Source: an uncultured Verrucomicrobiales bacterium (GTDB lineage: Bacteria; Verrucomicrobiota; Verrucomicrobiia; Verrucomicrobiales; Akkermansiaceae). Taken from it: DNA of 64,000 nt. The notes under the pieces were generated by a model. It saw only the letters and a program-made list of their open reading frames with translations, ran no database searches and was not told where the DNA came from. Location: the NCBI GenBank assembly GCA_937901085.1, contig CALCHQ010000085.1, positions 1 through 64,000 of the forward strand. The letters are read 5' to 3'. The position numbers and the translations under genes are program-made. Numbering within the stretch: position 1 is the stretch's first letter; each line of letters starts with the position of its first letter. This document shows positions 51,954-60,885 of the stretch, in pieces.

Positions 51954-53906
51954 ATGAAATACCCAACACAAGCTCCCCTCCGGAGCGCAACACGCATTGT
52001 GCCTGCCCTCTTGCTGGCAGGCTTCAGCTCCGTCCACGCGGCGGAAGAATCACCCGTCACGGAACTACCGTCCATCACCGTCTCGGCGCACAGCGGCACG
52101 GCCATTCCCTACGACAGCACCGGCTGCTCTGTCACGGTACTGGATATTCCCCAACTGGAAAAGGAGGGCATCTATTCCCTGAGCGAAGCGCTCACCACCG
52201 TACCCGGAGTCTTCGTCACGCCGGGGGGCGGGCTCTCCGGCCGGGGCAACGCCTCTAAAGCCATCATCCGCGGCCTGGGGCGGGATTCCTACCTGCTGCC
52301 CATGATTGACGGCATGCTGGCCAACACCAGCAACGGCAGCAGCCTGGTGACCTCCAACCTCATCGCCCGCAGCAATTTGTTCGACCTGGGCAATGTGGAA
52401 GTGCTGCGAGGCGCGCAGGCCGCCAGCTACGGCGGCGGCGCCATCAGCGGTGTCCTGTTCATGGAAACACCCCGTGGCGAAGGCAAGCCCGGGTTCCGCC
52501 TGTTTCAGGAACACGGCAGCAACAATGCCTTTACCTCTAACATCTCCACCCAGGGGCAGCTCGACAAGCTGCATTTCTTTCTCTCCTGCACCTACGAAAC
52601 AACGGAGAACGACATCCGCTCCGCCGATGGCTCACGCCCGGCTGACCCCGGAGCCGGAAGCTTCGAGAACTTTGCCCAGGCGCTGCGCCTGGATTACGAA
52701 CTGAACGAAAGCACCGTCTTTACCACGACTTACAGACGGGAGGATGCCGAATACCAGTATTCGGGCAAGGACTGGTATGGAGGCGGCTGGATGCCCAACG
52801 AACTCCGAACCTTCCGCAGCAATCTGATAACGGCCAGGGTAGAAAGCAAGGTCAATAGCTTCTACACCGCCAGCCTGATGGGCGGGTACTACGGCACCGA
52901 CAACATGTTCGGGCGCGGCTCCAATCATGATTTACGCAATGTGCAGGTGGAATGGCGCAATGTCCTGCGCTGGTGCAGGCATCAGACCACCACGGTTCAT
53001 TTCCGCTGGACGCGCAGCCAGTTCGACAGCACTTCCATTTACGAACCGCGCGGCAATGACAACATCAACCGCACGATGGAGAATGTGTATTCCCTGGCGC
53101 TGGAACACACCTGGCAACCCACCAGCAGCTGGACAAGTTCCCTTGCCGCGCGGCTGGATTACAGCAGCATCCACCAGGCCATGCCCACCGTGCGCGCCTC
53201 CAGCTCCTATAGTTTCAACAATGATGCCACACGCATCTTCGGCTCATTCGGCCGCGGCTACCGCAGCCCCGGCTCATTTGAACGCAGCTCCGGGGTTCTC
53301 CCGGCATGGGGATACGCCCTCTACCACGGCAATCCCCGCCTCAAATGCGAAACCAGCTGGAGCGGTGACCTCGGCATCGAACATCAACTGGGCGAAACTC
53401 ACCTCCTGTCCCTCACCTGGTTCTGGCAGCAGACAAAAGACTACATCCGGGCCGTACCGAAAGCGGGTGAATACTATTTCGTCAATGACCCGGCACATTG
53501 GACCAGCCAGGGGGTGGAAATGGCGCTCACCGGCGAACTGGGAGATGCCTGGAACACAGGCTATACCCTCGCGTTCACCTACACCCAGCCCAAGGACGCG
53601 AACGACGCCGCCCTGCCGGACAGCTGCCGCCAGGTCTGGAGTGCCGATATCCACACCAGCCCTCTGGAAAGCCTGACCGTCGGCCTTGGCGCTGCGGCCG
53701 TCACCGGACGCCGGGATTATGACGGCTCGCGCATGGATTCCTACTGCACGCTGCGCTGCTATGCCGAATACGCCATCAACGAACACCTCAAACTGCACGC
53801 CCGCGTGGAAAACCTGATGGATGAGGAGTATGTGACGGATAGCGCTTCCGGGGACATACTGGCCACCGGCACGGCCTTCTACGGGGGCTTCACCTTCACA
53901 TACTGA
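51954..53906 (+). CDS. TonB-dependent outer-membrane receptor (BtuB-like, B12 regulated)
   Basis: This 650-residue receptor has a signal peptide (about 1-29, ending VHAAE). A TonB-box-like segment is LPSITVSAH. The plug domain has SLSEALTTVPGVFV and the IRGLGRDSYLLPMIDGM loop typical of BtuB and siderophore receptors. A beta-barrel ends in an aromatic residue (GGFTFTY). The cobalamin riboswitch directly upstream points to transport of cobalamin or a precursor across the outer membrane, energised by the TonB protein two genes downstream. The stop overlaps the next start (ATGA). Confidence 0.9.
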   Translation: MKYPTQAPLRSATRIVPALLLAGFSSVHAAEESPVTELPSITVSAHSGTAIPYDSTGCSVTVLDIPQLEKEGIYSLSEALTTVPGVFVTPGGGLSGRGNASKAIIRGLGRDSYLLPMIDGMLANTSNGSSLVTSNLIARSNLFDLGNVEVLRGAQAASYGGGAISGVLFMETPRGEGKPGFRLFQEHGSNNAFTSNISTQGQLDKLHFFLSCTYETTENDIRSADGSRPADPGAGSFENFAQALRLDYELNESTVFTTTYRREDAEYQYSGKDWYGGGWMPNELRTFRSNLITARVESKVNSFYTASLMGGYYGTDNMFGRGSNHDLRNVQVEWRNVLRWCRHQTTTVHFRWTRSQFDSTSIYEPRGNDNINRTMENVYSLALEHTWQPTSSWTSSLAARLDYSSIHQAMPTVRASSSYSFNNDATRIFGSFGRGYRSPGSFERSSGVLPAWGYALYHGNPRLKCETSWSGDLGIEHQLGETHLLSLTWFWQQTKDYIRAVPKAGEYYFVNDPAHWTSQGVEMALTGELGDAWNTGYTLAFTYTQPKDANDAALPDSCRQVWSADIHTSPLESLTVGLGAAAVTGRRDYDGSRMDSYCTLRCYAEYAINEHLKLHARVENLMDEEYVTDSASGDILATGTAFYGGFTFTY

Positions 53907-55660
53907 TGAAGCGAGCCCTTGCTTTCCTGTTCCTGGTGATAGCGGCACTTGCCTGGTGGAGTACCTCCCGGCAAGCCGCTCCTCTCACCCTGGCCGGTGA
54001 ATCAAGTGAGCCTGCTGCCTACCCGGCCGATTTCGCCCAGCGGCTCAGCCAGGCCAGCGCTGTGAAACTCGAATGGCAAGCCCCCCTGCCCGGCCACCTT
54101 TCCTGGCAGACAGCAGTAGAACAGCCCTCCCCCGGCGACCCTGCCGCCCGGAAAGGCGGCAGGGTACGCCTGCCCAACGCCGGTCCATACCCGGCCCATT
54201 TCCTGCGCTTCGGCGGGGGAACGCCCCAATTTTTCCACCAGAACCTGCAGGCCGCTACTGACATCCCGCTCCTGTCCGCGCACCCCCTCACCGGAGAGAT
54301 AGCCGCCGGCGTTGCAGAAGCCTGGGCCATTGACGGCAACTGCGTCTATTTCCGCCTGAATCCCGCCGCCCGCTATAACAACGGCCGCCCCGTGCGTGCC
54401 GGGGATTACCTGCTGGCCGCCCTGCTGCAGGCTGAGCAGCATTGCGCTGAATACGAAGCGCTGGCACAAGCCTTTGCCTCCATCAGCGTACACGACGAGC
54501 AGCACTTATCCGTCACCATGCGGGAAAAGGCCGATGCCCTTGCAGCCGCCGCCCTGCTGCAGGCGGCGGAACCCGGTTTCTACCGCGAATTCAACCAGAG
54601 CTTCCGCGAAACGTACGCCCAGCGCATTCCCCCAGCCACCGGGCCGTACCGCGTGAGCCGGGTGGAACGCGGGCGCTGTATCGAACTGCAACGCCTCGCC
54701 CGCTGGTGGGGTGAATCCCTGCCGCTCTACCGCCACCAATTCAACGCCGATACGCTCGAATACCACTTTCTGTCCAGCGAGGCGCAGGTCTGGGAATTCC
54801 TGCTGCGCGGCAGGCTCGATGCCTTGCAGACCCGCAACATCGCGGCCTGGCAGGAACGCGCCGAACCCGCAGAGGGCTTCGTGCGCTGCGTCTACGATGC
54901 CGAATACCCCCTGCCGCCCTACGGCATTGCCCTCAATGCCCGCACGCTGCCGGATGTGGAGTTGCGCCGGGGCCTGCTGCACGCCATGGATATGGACGGC
55001 GCCCTGGCGCTGATGAGCCGGGGAGAGGGGCAGCGCCTCCGCACTTTCCACTCCGGATACGGCGCGCTCACGCCGCAGCACACCCCGCAGCAGCACTTCG
55101 ACCCCGCCGCCGCCCGCGCAGCCTTTGCCCGCGCCGGCTACACCAGCACCGGGGAGGACGGCATCCTGCGCCGGGCAGACGGCACCCGCCTCAGCCTTAC
55201 CTTGCTCTACACCCCACACGAAAAGATAAGTGCGCTGCTCAGCTGCCTCATCCGCAGCGCCGCGCATTGCGGGGCGGAAATCGTGCCGGAACCCGTTCCC
55301 TGGCAAAGCTGCCAGCGCCGCCTGCAGGAACGCAGCCACCAGCTTGTCTTCTGGGCCATGCCCGCCCCCGCAAAGCCCAATCCTGCCCTGTTCTTCTCCC
55401 CTGGTGCTGAACCGGCCGCCTCTCCTTTCGGGCTGGATGATGCCGGCATGAATGCAGCCATGGCCCGCTACGAAGCCCAGCCCTCTGCCGGAAACCTTGC
55501 CGGCATCGATCAGCTGGTGGCCGGGCTTGCCGTGTGGCTGCCCGGCTGGAAAGAAAACCGCGTCTACCTGATACACCACCCCCGGCTGCACATCCCGCCC
55601 AGCCCCTGGTGTTACGAAACTCTCGATGCCCACCTCTTCTGGGTCAGCCCTGCCCCATGA
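53906..55660 (+). CDS. solute-binding protein of SBP_bac_5 (YejA-like) type
   Basis: This 584-residue protein has an N-terminal hydrophobic signal or anchor (about 4-19). The region NAGPYPAHFLRFGGG and PLLSAHPLTGEIAAGVAEAWAI (about 90-145) matches the peptide-binding family 5 fold, with further family segments up to residue ~560. Family members usually bind oligopeptides or nickel. The gene sits between a B12-regulated receptor and TonB, with overlapping ATGA junctions on both sides, so it is probably part of the same uptake function; BtuF would be expected instead. No membrane or ATPase subunits of an ABC transporter follow. Confidence 0.82.
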   Translation: MKRALAFLFLVIAALAWWSTSRQAAPLTLAGESSEPAAYPADFAQRLSQASAVKLEWQAPLPGHLSWQTAVEQPSPGDPAARKGGRVRLPNAGPYPAHFLRFGGGTPQFFHQNLQAATDIPLLSAHPLTGEIAAGVAEAWAIDGNCVYFRLNPAARYNNGRPVRAGDYLLAALLQAEQHCAEYEALAQAFASISVHDEQHLSVTMREKADALAAAALLQAAEPGFYREFNQSFRETYAQRIPPATGPYRVSRVERGRCIELQRLARWWGESLPLYRHQFNADTLEYHFLSSEAQVWEFLLRGRLDALQTRNIAAWQERAEPAEGFVRCVYDAEYPLPPYGIALNARTLPDVELRRGLLHAMDMDGALALMSRGEGQRLRTFHSGYGALTPQHTPQQHFDPAAARAAFARAGYTSTGEDGILRRADGTRLSLTLLYTPHEKISALLSCLIRSAAHCGAEIVPEPVPWQSCQRRLQERSHQLVFWAMPAPAKPNPALFFSPGAEPAASPFGLDDAGMNAAMARYEAQPSAGNLAGIDQLVAGLAVWLPGWKENRVYLIHHPRLHIPPSPWCYETLDAHLFWVSPAP

Positions 55661-56403
55661 TTCACCTCGTCCATACCCCGGCTGCCCGCCTGGCACACCA
55701 ACGGCAGATGATGGCGCTGCAGGCGCTGGGCATCGTGCTGCCGCCCTGGGTGGGGCTGTGTCTCTGGGCGTTCTGCACCCCGCTGTACGCCCCCTGCAGC
55801 GACCCCGGCTGCACCTTTGAGGGTATTGCCTTCGTCCCCGCCGCATCCAGCCCCCCTCCCGAACCACCGCACCCCCCCCCGCCCGCGCCGCAGCTCCCCG
55901 CTACGCCGACTCCCGCGCCCAGCCTGCCGGGGGAACTACCCGGACTGGCCGTTCATCTGCCGGGGGAACTACCCGGTCTGCCCAGCAGCGAAGCAGATGA
56001 CACCTTGCTCGAAACCGACGCCGATGCCTTGCTCACCCGGCCGGCGCCTCCGGCTTCCCTCGCCCCCCGGGCATCCGCGCCCCGCCCTGCTCCGCAGGCA
56101 TCTGCCGCTGCCGGAGATGAAGCCCCACTCTACACCCCGCCCGCCTGCCAGGAATGCCCCCAGCCCCCCTACCCGGTGCACCTGCGCGCCCGCCGCCTGC
56201 AAGGCAGCGTCACCCTCACCCTCCACCTCAACGCCGACGGCCAGCCCATCGGCGGGGAAATCACCCGGTCGAGCGGGCACGGCAGCCTCGACCGGCACGC
56301 ACTCAACTGGGTGCTGAAACGCTGGCAATTCAGCCCGGCGCGCCGCGGGCGGGTCTGCACCGCAGCCAGCATCCGCACCACCATCCACTTCACCCTGCGC
56401 TGA
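55657..56403 (+). CDS. TonB-type energy transducer
   Basis: This 248-residue protein has an inner-membrane anchor (about 23-45), then a long proline-rich periplasmic spacer that includes two copies of LPGELPGL. A TonB C-terminal domain follows (about 165-248: PYPVHLRARRLQGSVTLTLHLNADG and IHFTLR). It would couple the proton motive force to the outer-membrane receptor encoded first in this operon. The ATG overlaps the previous stop. Two Cys (CSDPGC) near the anchor could form a disulfide. ExbB and ExbD are not in the window. Confidence 0.85.
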   Translation: MIHLVHTPAARLAHQRQMMALQALGIVLPPWVGLCLWAFCTPLYAPCSDPGCTFEGIAFVPAASSPPPEPPHPPPPAPQLPATPTPAPSLPGELPGLAVHLPGELPGLPSSEADDTLLETDADALLTRPAPPASLAPRASAPRPAPQASAAAGDEAPLYTPPACQECPQPPYPVHLRARRLQGSVTLTLHLNADGQPIGGEITRSSGHGSLDRHALNWVLKRWQFSPARRGRVCTAASIRTTIHFTLR

Positions 56404-56424
56404 CAGATGCCCCCCGGCAGCTGC

Positions 56425-56458
56425 AAAAAAAGCCGGGACAAGCAACGGCTTGTCCCGG
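56425..56458 (-). terminator. intrinsic terminator of ddh
   Basis: An 11-bp perfect stem (CCGGGACAAGC, loop AACG) has an A run on its left, giving a T run on the minus strand directly after the hairpin. Confidence 0.8.
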
Positions 56459-56488
56459 GGAAACAACGTTTCTGCAGCGTTCTGCGGC

Positions 56489-57370
56489 TTACACCAGCTG
56501 GGCAATGAGAGTCTCACGGTCGCCGGGGCAGAAATCCATGGGCGGAATTTCCGGCAGCGTGTAGCAGCCTGCAGCCAGGCGCATACTGGCGCGCGCCGCG
56601 CATACCATGACCTGAGCCGTGAGCGCCGGGTTGTTGATACGCATCTCGAACTTGAAAATCTGATTCTGCGTGCAGCCGGACACCCCCTTGCGCTCCATAT
56701 ACACCCCGTGGCCCATGTCCTTGAGCGAATCAATGTCATCGACCTGCTTCACATGTGTCTCATCGTGGCAGAAATAATCATCGGCCTTGATGGCGGCTTC
56801 CACCTCCGCAAAGTCAGCCCCTTCCTCCAGCTGCACATACACCATGCGGCGATGCACGCCGGAACCCGTCGGGATGGTGAGCGACAGCGCATCCTTCACC
56901 CCCGCCTTGGAGCGGGCCACCACGCTGTGCCCCATGCTCATGCCGGGGCCGAAGTTGGTGTAGGTGATACCCTTGGGTGCCATGGCCAGCATCATGGTAC
57001 GCATCACGGAATCCGAACCGGGGTCCCAACCGGCGGAAATCACCGCCACAGCCTTGCCGGCCTGGGCCTGCCTGCCCAGAGAGCGGCGCAACTCCACAAT
57101 ACCGCCGTGAATGTCATAGCTATCCACGGTGTTGATACCCTTGGCCAGCAGGGGCAGAGCCGTTTCCTCGACGCTGCGGGTCGGGGTGCAGAGCAGAGCC
57201 ACATCCACCTGACCGAGTTCATCAATATCAGACACCGTCTTGATCCCATGCACGGGAGCACTGCCGGCGCGGCGGACAATACCTACCAATTCCATATCGG
57301 GCGCAGCGCGCAGCGCGTCAACTGAATACTTGCCGATATTCCCGTATCCTACAATGGCTACCTTAATCAT
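56489..57370 (-). CDS. ddh: meso-diaminopimelate D-dehydrogenase
   Basis: This 293-residue NADPH-dependent enzyme makes meso-diaminopimelate in one step from tetrahydrodipicolinate, for lysine and peptidoglycan. The Rossmann motif is GYGNIG (residues 8-13). Family segments are VDSYDIHGGI, SAGWDPGSDSVMR, TNFGPGMSMGHSVVAR and IPTGSGVHRRMVYVQLEEG. Length is slightly short of the usual 320-330. The gene stands alone between the TonB operon and the accessory region, with a clear terminator. Confidence 0.92.
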   Translation of the reverse strand: MIKVAIVGYGNIGKYSVDALRAAPDMELVGIVRRAGSAPVHGIKTVSDIDELGQVDVALLCTPTRSVEETALPLLAKGINTVDSYDIHGGIVELRRSLGRQAQAGKAVAVISAGWDPGSDSVMRTMMLAMAPKGITYTNFGPGMSMGHSVVARSKAGVKDALSLTIPTGSGVHRRMVYVQLEEGADFAEVEAAIKADDYFCHDETHVKQVDDIDSLKDMGHGVYMERKGVSGCTQNQIFKFEMRINNPALTAQVMVCAARASMRLAAGCYTLPEIPPMDFCPGDRETLIAQLV

Positions 57371-57605
57371 CCTGTAGATTCTGTGTGGGTTGCGTTGTTA
57401 AAAGCTCGCAGGGCACATTCCATTCCCTGCCACGCCGCCATCATAAACGATTCCGGCAGCCAACGCAAGCACAGACTCACAGGCTGTCACATATTTTAGA
57501 ATAATTCCAACAAAAAATCAGGACATAGCACCGAGCCACCCATTCGAGTGACAGCAGCAAGAAAAAACCCGCTGCACCCATGTCTGGAGCAACGCCATAG
57601 TCGCT

Positions 57606-57716
57606 TCAACGACGCCGGCGGGCAGCCATGTCGGCAAGCGCCAGCAGGCTCAGCGCAGCCGTGGCAGGCTCCGGCACCATCTGCCAGTTTGCCGTCTCAG
57701 CAATTTGACCACTTTA
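57606..57716 (-). pseudogene. C-terminal remnant of a PEP-CTERM protein
   Basis: Reading the minus strand from 57716 to 57606 gives about 36 residues ending in a PEP-CTERM sorting tail: ANWQMVPEP, a hydrophobic stretch (ATAALSLLALADMAA) and RRRR before the stop. An in-frame stop lies just upstream and there is no start codon, so only the anchor end of a former exported protein remains. The same type of tail ends the intact protein at 62321-63253. The rest of the 387-base gap (57371-57757) shows no gene. Confidence 0.7.
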
Positions 57717-57757
57717 AATCGCAGGCCGGTTTACACAGCTTCGTGTTTTTGCGTTTC

Positions 57758-58804
57758 CTATAGTTTAATGTAGGCCGTAGTGCGGGATGCCCCGATTTTG
57801 CGAATTTCACCACTATCGAGCATCTGTTTCAAGGTGCGCTCGATGAGGGAGACGCTGATATCCGGACAAGCCGCCATGATGTCAGCTTTGCTGATTTTAC
57901 CCGGTTTTTGTTCAAACATCATTCTGATGCGTTCCATCTTATTAAGCTTTGCCGTGGCAACATGCTCCACCCGGCACTCAAACTCGCGATACGCTTTCAG
58001 GATGACGCTCAGCAGATACTGCAAAAAGGGAAGATAGTTATTATTCCCCGTATCCCAGCCCGCGCTACTCTCCTGCAAGGCTTCGTAATAGGTCTGCTTG
58101 TTTTCTTCAATCAATTTCTCCAGGCTGATATATTTACCCACAATATAGCCATGCTGATAAAGCAGCATAAGCGTGAGCAGTCGGCTCATACGCCCATTGC
58201 CGTCATTGAACGGGTGAATGCACAGAAAATCGAAAACAAAAAGTACCAGTAATATCAAAGGATCACAAACCTCCTGTGCAACGGCCTGTTTGTATGCATC
58301 GCACAGAGAACGCATCGCATCAGGTGTTTCAAATGCCGGAGTCGGAGTGAAACGGACATGCTTGTTGCCCACGGCATCCGTCTCAGCTATCAGATTATCT
58401 GCATTCTTCCAGTGCCCTCCCATGCCGGAAGGGTGGAATGAATATAAATCCCGGTGCAACTGCAAGATGGTATTCGGATTCGCTGGAATATACTCGTAAT
58501 TCTCATGAATGGTTCGCAGCACATCCCGGTACCCGGCAATTTCCTTTTCATTGCGGTTGATGGGCTCTACCCTCTGCAAAACCAAATCTTTTAATCTCAC
58601 GTCAGAGGTATAGATGCCTTCAATTCTATTGGAAGCATCCGTACTTTGAACCACGGCAATTTCCAGCAGACTCTGCAGAATGTTTTTTCTTGCCGTGATA
58701 AACAGCGCCTGTTTGCCCCGGTATTCATGTATAGCCGACAGCAGATTGCTTATTTCCGGCGTGAGTAAAGGTCCGGGCAAATTTGAATAATCGAATGTTC
58801 TCAT
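57758..58804 (-). CDS. Fic family protein with an intramolecular inhibitory motif
   Basis: This 348-residue protein has the Fic core HPFNDGNGR (residues 197-205), all catalytic positions intact. Fic enzymes transfer AMP (or other nucleotides) to target hydroxyls. An inhibitory helix motif SNRIEG (58-63, S/TxxxE) lies N-terminal, as in class II self-inhibited Fic proteins, so no separate antitoxin is needed. A winged-helix-like C-terminus (about 280-348: ISKADIMAACPDISVSLIERTLKQML) may bind DNA. The frame is open to 58936, but I start at 58804 because the region between carries an ordered set of repeated boxes that looks like an operator. Confidence 0.87.
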   Translation of the reverse strand: MRTFDYSNLPGPLLTPEISNLLSAIHEYRGKQALFITARKNILQSLLEIAVVQSTDASNRIEGIYTSDVRLKDLVLQRVEPINRNEKEIAGYRDVLRTIHENYEYIPANPNTILQLHRDLYSFHPSGMGGHWKNADNLIAETDAVGNKHVRFTPTPAFETPDAMRSLCDAYKQAVAQEVCDPLILLVLFVFDFLCIHPFNDGNGRMSRLLTLMLLYQHGYIVGKYISLEKLIEENKQTYYEALQESSAGWDTGNNNYLPFLQYLLSVILKAYREFECRVEHVATAKLNKMERIRMMFEQKPGKISKADIMAACPDISVSLIERTLKQMLDSGEIRKIGASRTTAYIKL

Positions 58805-58820
58805 ACCAGCTTGCTGTTTC

Positions 58821-58894
58821 TCTGCCCACACTTTAGCAGCTTTCTGCCCACTTTCAAGCCAAAAGTAGGCAGTAACACTATTAAAGTGGGCAGA
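58821..58894. repeat. symmetric four-box array upstream of the Fic gene
   Basis: The boxes TCTGCCCACACTTT (58821-58834), TCTGCCCACTTT (58843-58854), AAAAGTAGGCAG (58861-58872) and AAAGTGGGCAGA (58883-58894) form a two-forward, two-reverse array. The inner 14 bases 58841-58854 and 58883-58896 are perfect inverted repeats. A TTGAAA/TAAAGT promoter for fic overlaps the boxes, so this is a likely operator, perhaps for the winged-helix end of Fic. Confidence 0.6.
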
Positions 58895-59072
58895 AAAGTC
58901 CGGTAGTGACACCGCAATATCGCGCAAACTGGCCAAGCTGCACTTGGGCAGAGCATGGCAGGAACAAGCCGGGCCGGGGTATCGCTATTTCCTCGTGTTC
59001 CTGGATAAGGATATCAGCATGACCGGGGCTTACCCCATGAGCGAGTTCCTCAAGATTCTGGCCGAACTGTAA
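58869..59072 (+). pseudogene. unidentified C-terminal gene fragment
   Basis: The plus strand codes for about 67 residues without a start codon, including QEQAGPGYRYFLVFLDKDIS and PMSEFLKILAEL before a TAA at 59070. The GC-rich codon use of the last 50 residues looks like host coding DNA, and the fragment is cut off by the AT-rich operator region, so it is probably the end of a gene broken by insertion. I do not recognise the family. The following 200 bases to 59274 hold only a promoter. Confidence 0.4.
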
Positions 59073-59219
59073 ACAACGCACAAAACACCACCTGCAACCA
59101 CATGACCCGCACCCGGCAGACCAAGGGCTCCACTTCGAGCGAATCCTCAGCTTTTGACCCTATTTTTGCGCCATCGGCCACAAAAATGTAGGAAACGCGC
59201 AACAAAATGCCCGCCGCGC

Positions 59220-59248
59220 TTGAACAGAGGGGCGGAAATTGATATAAT
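59220..59248 (+). promoter_or_regulatory. promoter of the small membrane protein
   Basis: TTGAAC (59220-59225), a 17-base spacer and perfect TATAAT (59243-59248) lie 26 bases before the ATG at 59275. Confidence 0.6.
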
Positions 59249-59274
59249 GCCCCGTAACAGATACACGCTTAGTT

Positions 59275-59715
59275 ATGACCATGCCCGCAGCCTCCTTGCC
59301 TTCGACGAAAGACTCAGGTCGCCAATCCTGGCTTCTTATCAGCGGTGTATGGCTGGGACTCAATGCTCTCGTGCATCTGTTCCTATTCCCCTTTTTGCTC
59401 TATACTGGGCTCTGCACATTGCTGATGCCCGTTTCCCTGTGGATTCTTTCATCCCTGACCACCAGCACCAGAACCTACGCGCTGCTGAACATCCCGCTCG
59501 TGCTTTACACACTTGTATGGTGGTTCACCACTCCTTTGATGGGCTGTTGGTTCACCCTGCTGTGGCTTCCCTTTATCCCGATGGGGTTCGGAGGTCTCCG
59601 CTGTCATTCGAGCAACAGTCTGGCATTACGATGTGTGCTGTATCTGATAGCTCTGCTGCCCTACATTGCCATGCTGCCGTTTCTTATATTCGTCTTAAGA
59701 GATATCAACAGATGA
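59275..59715 (+). CDS. small membrane protein of unknown function
   Basis: This 146-residue protein has four hydrophobic segments (about 19-40, 43-60, 66-95 and 115-140) and short polar loops. I do not recognise a family. It begins behind a good promoter with a short leader. Its last codons overlap the ATG (59712) of a broken lipoprotein gene, so the two were once translated together. Longer open frames through this region in another phase have no coding character. Confidence 0.6.
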   Translation: MTMPAASLPSTKDSGRQSWLLISGVWLGLNALVHLFLFPFLLYTGLCTLLMPVSLWILSSLTTSTRTYALLNIPLVLYTLVWWFTTPLMGCWFTLLWLPFIPMGFGGLRCHSSNSLALRCVLYLIALLPYIAMLPFLIFVLRDINR

Positions 59716-60233
59716 TTCCATCCATTGTGCCACACATCCCCCGAATCCTTAGCATCACAGCCCTGTGCCTTGCGGCGGTGGGGGTGAGTAGCTGTCAACA
59801 AGGTATCTTCTTACTAGAGGGGCTCTGTATGTGAATAATACATCCGAGTGGTATGCCGCAGAAAACGATATGACGAATTTTTACCATGTGACATGCAGCA
59901 GCGACTTTGATAAGCAGCATGAGCCAAACAGAAAAAGAAGCTTTTGCCATAACCTACCTGAAAGAGTATAACGAGTCATTGGATAAGCATCACATTAGTA
60001 ACTCCGGTCAGCTCCATGATAATAATGGATATACAAACATCAGTAACTGGGATGGCATGTACACGCGCACAGTAGAGCGGTTACCACTAGAGCAACAAAT
60101 TATTCTGAATACCAAAGGCGGAGCACAGCTGATGGAAGGATATGGAGGCTACATGATTGCTCGATATGTTGCATTTAATCCAAAAATGGATGCCAGCACG
60201 AGGCACAAAGCCTTGTTTGTCATTGATTTGTGA
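59712..60233 (+). pseudogene. lipoprotein gene broken by two frameshifts
   Basis: An ATG overlapping the previous stop starts a lipoprotein signal (LCLAAVGVSSC). After 40 residues the frame closes at 59834. A second frame then reads ALYVNNTSEWYAAENDMTNF and on to about 59935, where an A run (AGAAAAAGAAG) allows a return to the first frame, giving KEAFAITYLKEYNESLDKHH up to the stop at 60233. The three parts look like one ~170-residue exported protein. Decay is the simplest reading; sequencing error at the two sites is the alternative. Confidence 0.5.
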
Positions 60234-60345
60234 GGCGAATGCTCTGATGGAGAAAATGGCTATCGCTCACGATGGATAAGAAGAAAACACTAGTTTGGTG
60301 TTCGGAAAATAACTAGCCCATAAATGGGAATTTGGAGGAAACAGT

Positions 60346-60810
60346 ATGGTTGAACGTGCACACATTTCAGATATTGCATCATTGACTGCATTAAGATTGG
60401 AATTCTTGCAAGAAGACTGCGGCGAATTGAGTGGAGAAATTAAAAGTAAGCTCATAGAAGCTTTGCCAGCTTACTTTGAAAAGAATCTTAACCATAATAT
60501 CTTCTGCTACCTAATTAGAGAAATGGAAGAAGTCGTTGCCTGTGCATTCTTGCTAATAGTTGAAAAGCCTGCAAATCCGATGTTCATAACAGGCAGAACC
60601 GGAACTGTGCTTAACGTATACACGAAACCGATATGCCGACATAAGGGGTATGCAAAAGCGATAATGAAAACGCTGCTACAGGATGCAGTTGAACTGAACT
60701 TGAGTTTTGTGGAGCTTGAATCTACAGAGGCTGGATACGATTTGTATAAATCCATTGGTTTTACTGATGATGTGTCAAAGTACCATTGTATGAAATGGTT
60801 CAACGTATAG
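60346..60810 (+). CDS. GNAT-family N-acetyltransferase
   Basis: This 154-residue acetyltransferase has the GNAT core: the beta4 strand VACAFLLIVE, the acetyl-CoA motif A RHKGYAKAIMKTLLQ (about 103-117) and motif B FVELESTEAGYDLYKSIGF. The substrate is unknown. The gene is AT-rich (well below its neighbours), with a strong GGAGGAA ribosome-binding site seven bases before the ATG. Most genes in this window lack such a site, so it is probably a recent arrival from a low-GC bacterium such as a Firmicute. A long hairpin with a T-rich tail follows. Confidence 0.85.
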   Translation: MVERAHISDIASLTALRLEFLQEDCGELSGEIKSKLIEALPAYFEKNLNHNIFCYLIREMEEVVACAFLLIVEKPANPMFITGRTGTVLNVYTKPICRHKGYAKAIMKTLLQDAVELNLSFVELESTEAGYDLYKSIGFTDDVSKYHCMKWFNV

Positions 60811-60885
60811 TGAAAATCCAATTTGTCAGTCTGGTTATTCACCAAGGGGTATACCTATTTCCCGAACGCTATACTAGAGACTGTT

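Noticed and set aside
59154..59834. A 226-codon plus-strand open frame overlapping the small membrane protein
   Set aside because: It runs through the promoter at 59220 and lacks a sensible signal or domain; the membrane protein frame has a clear hydrophobic pattern.
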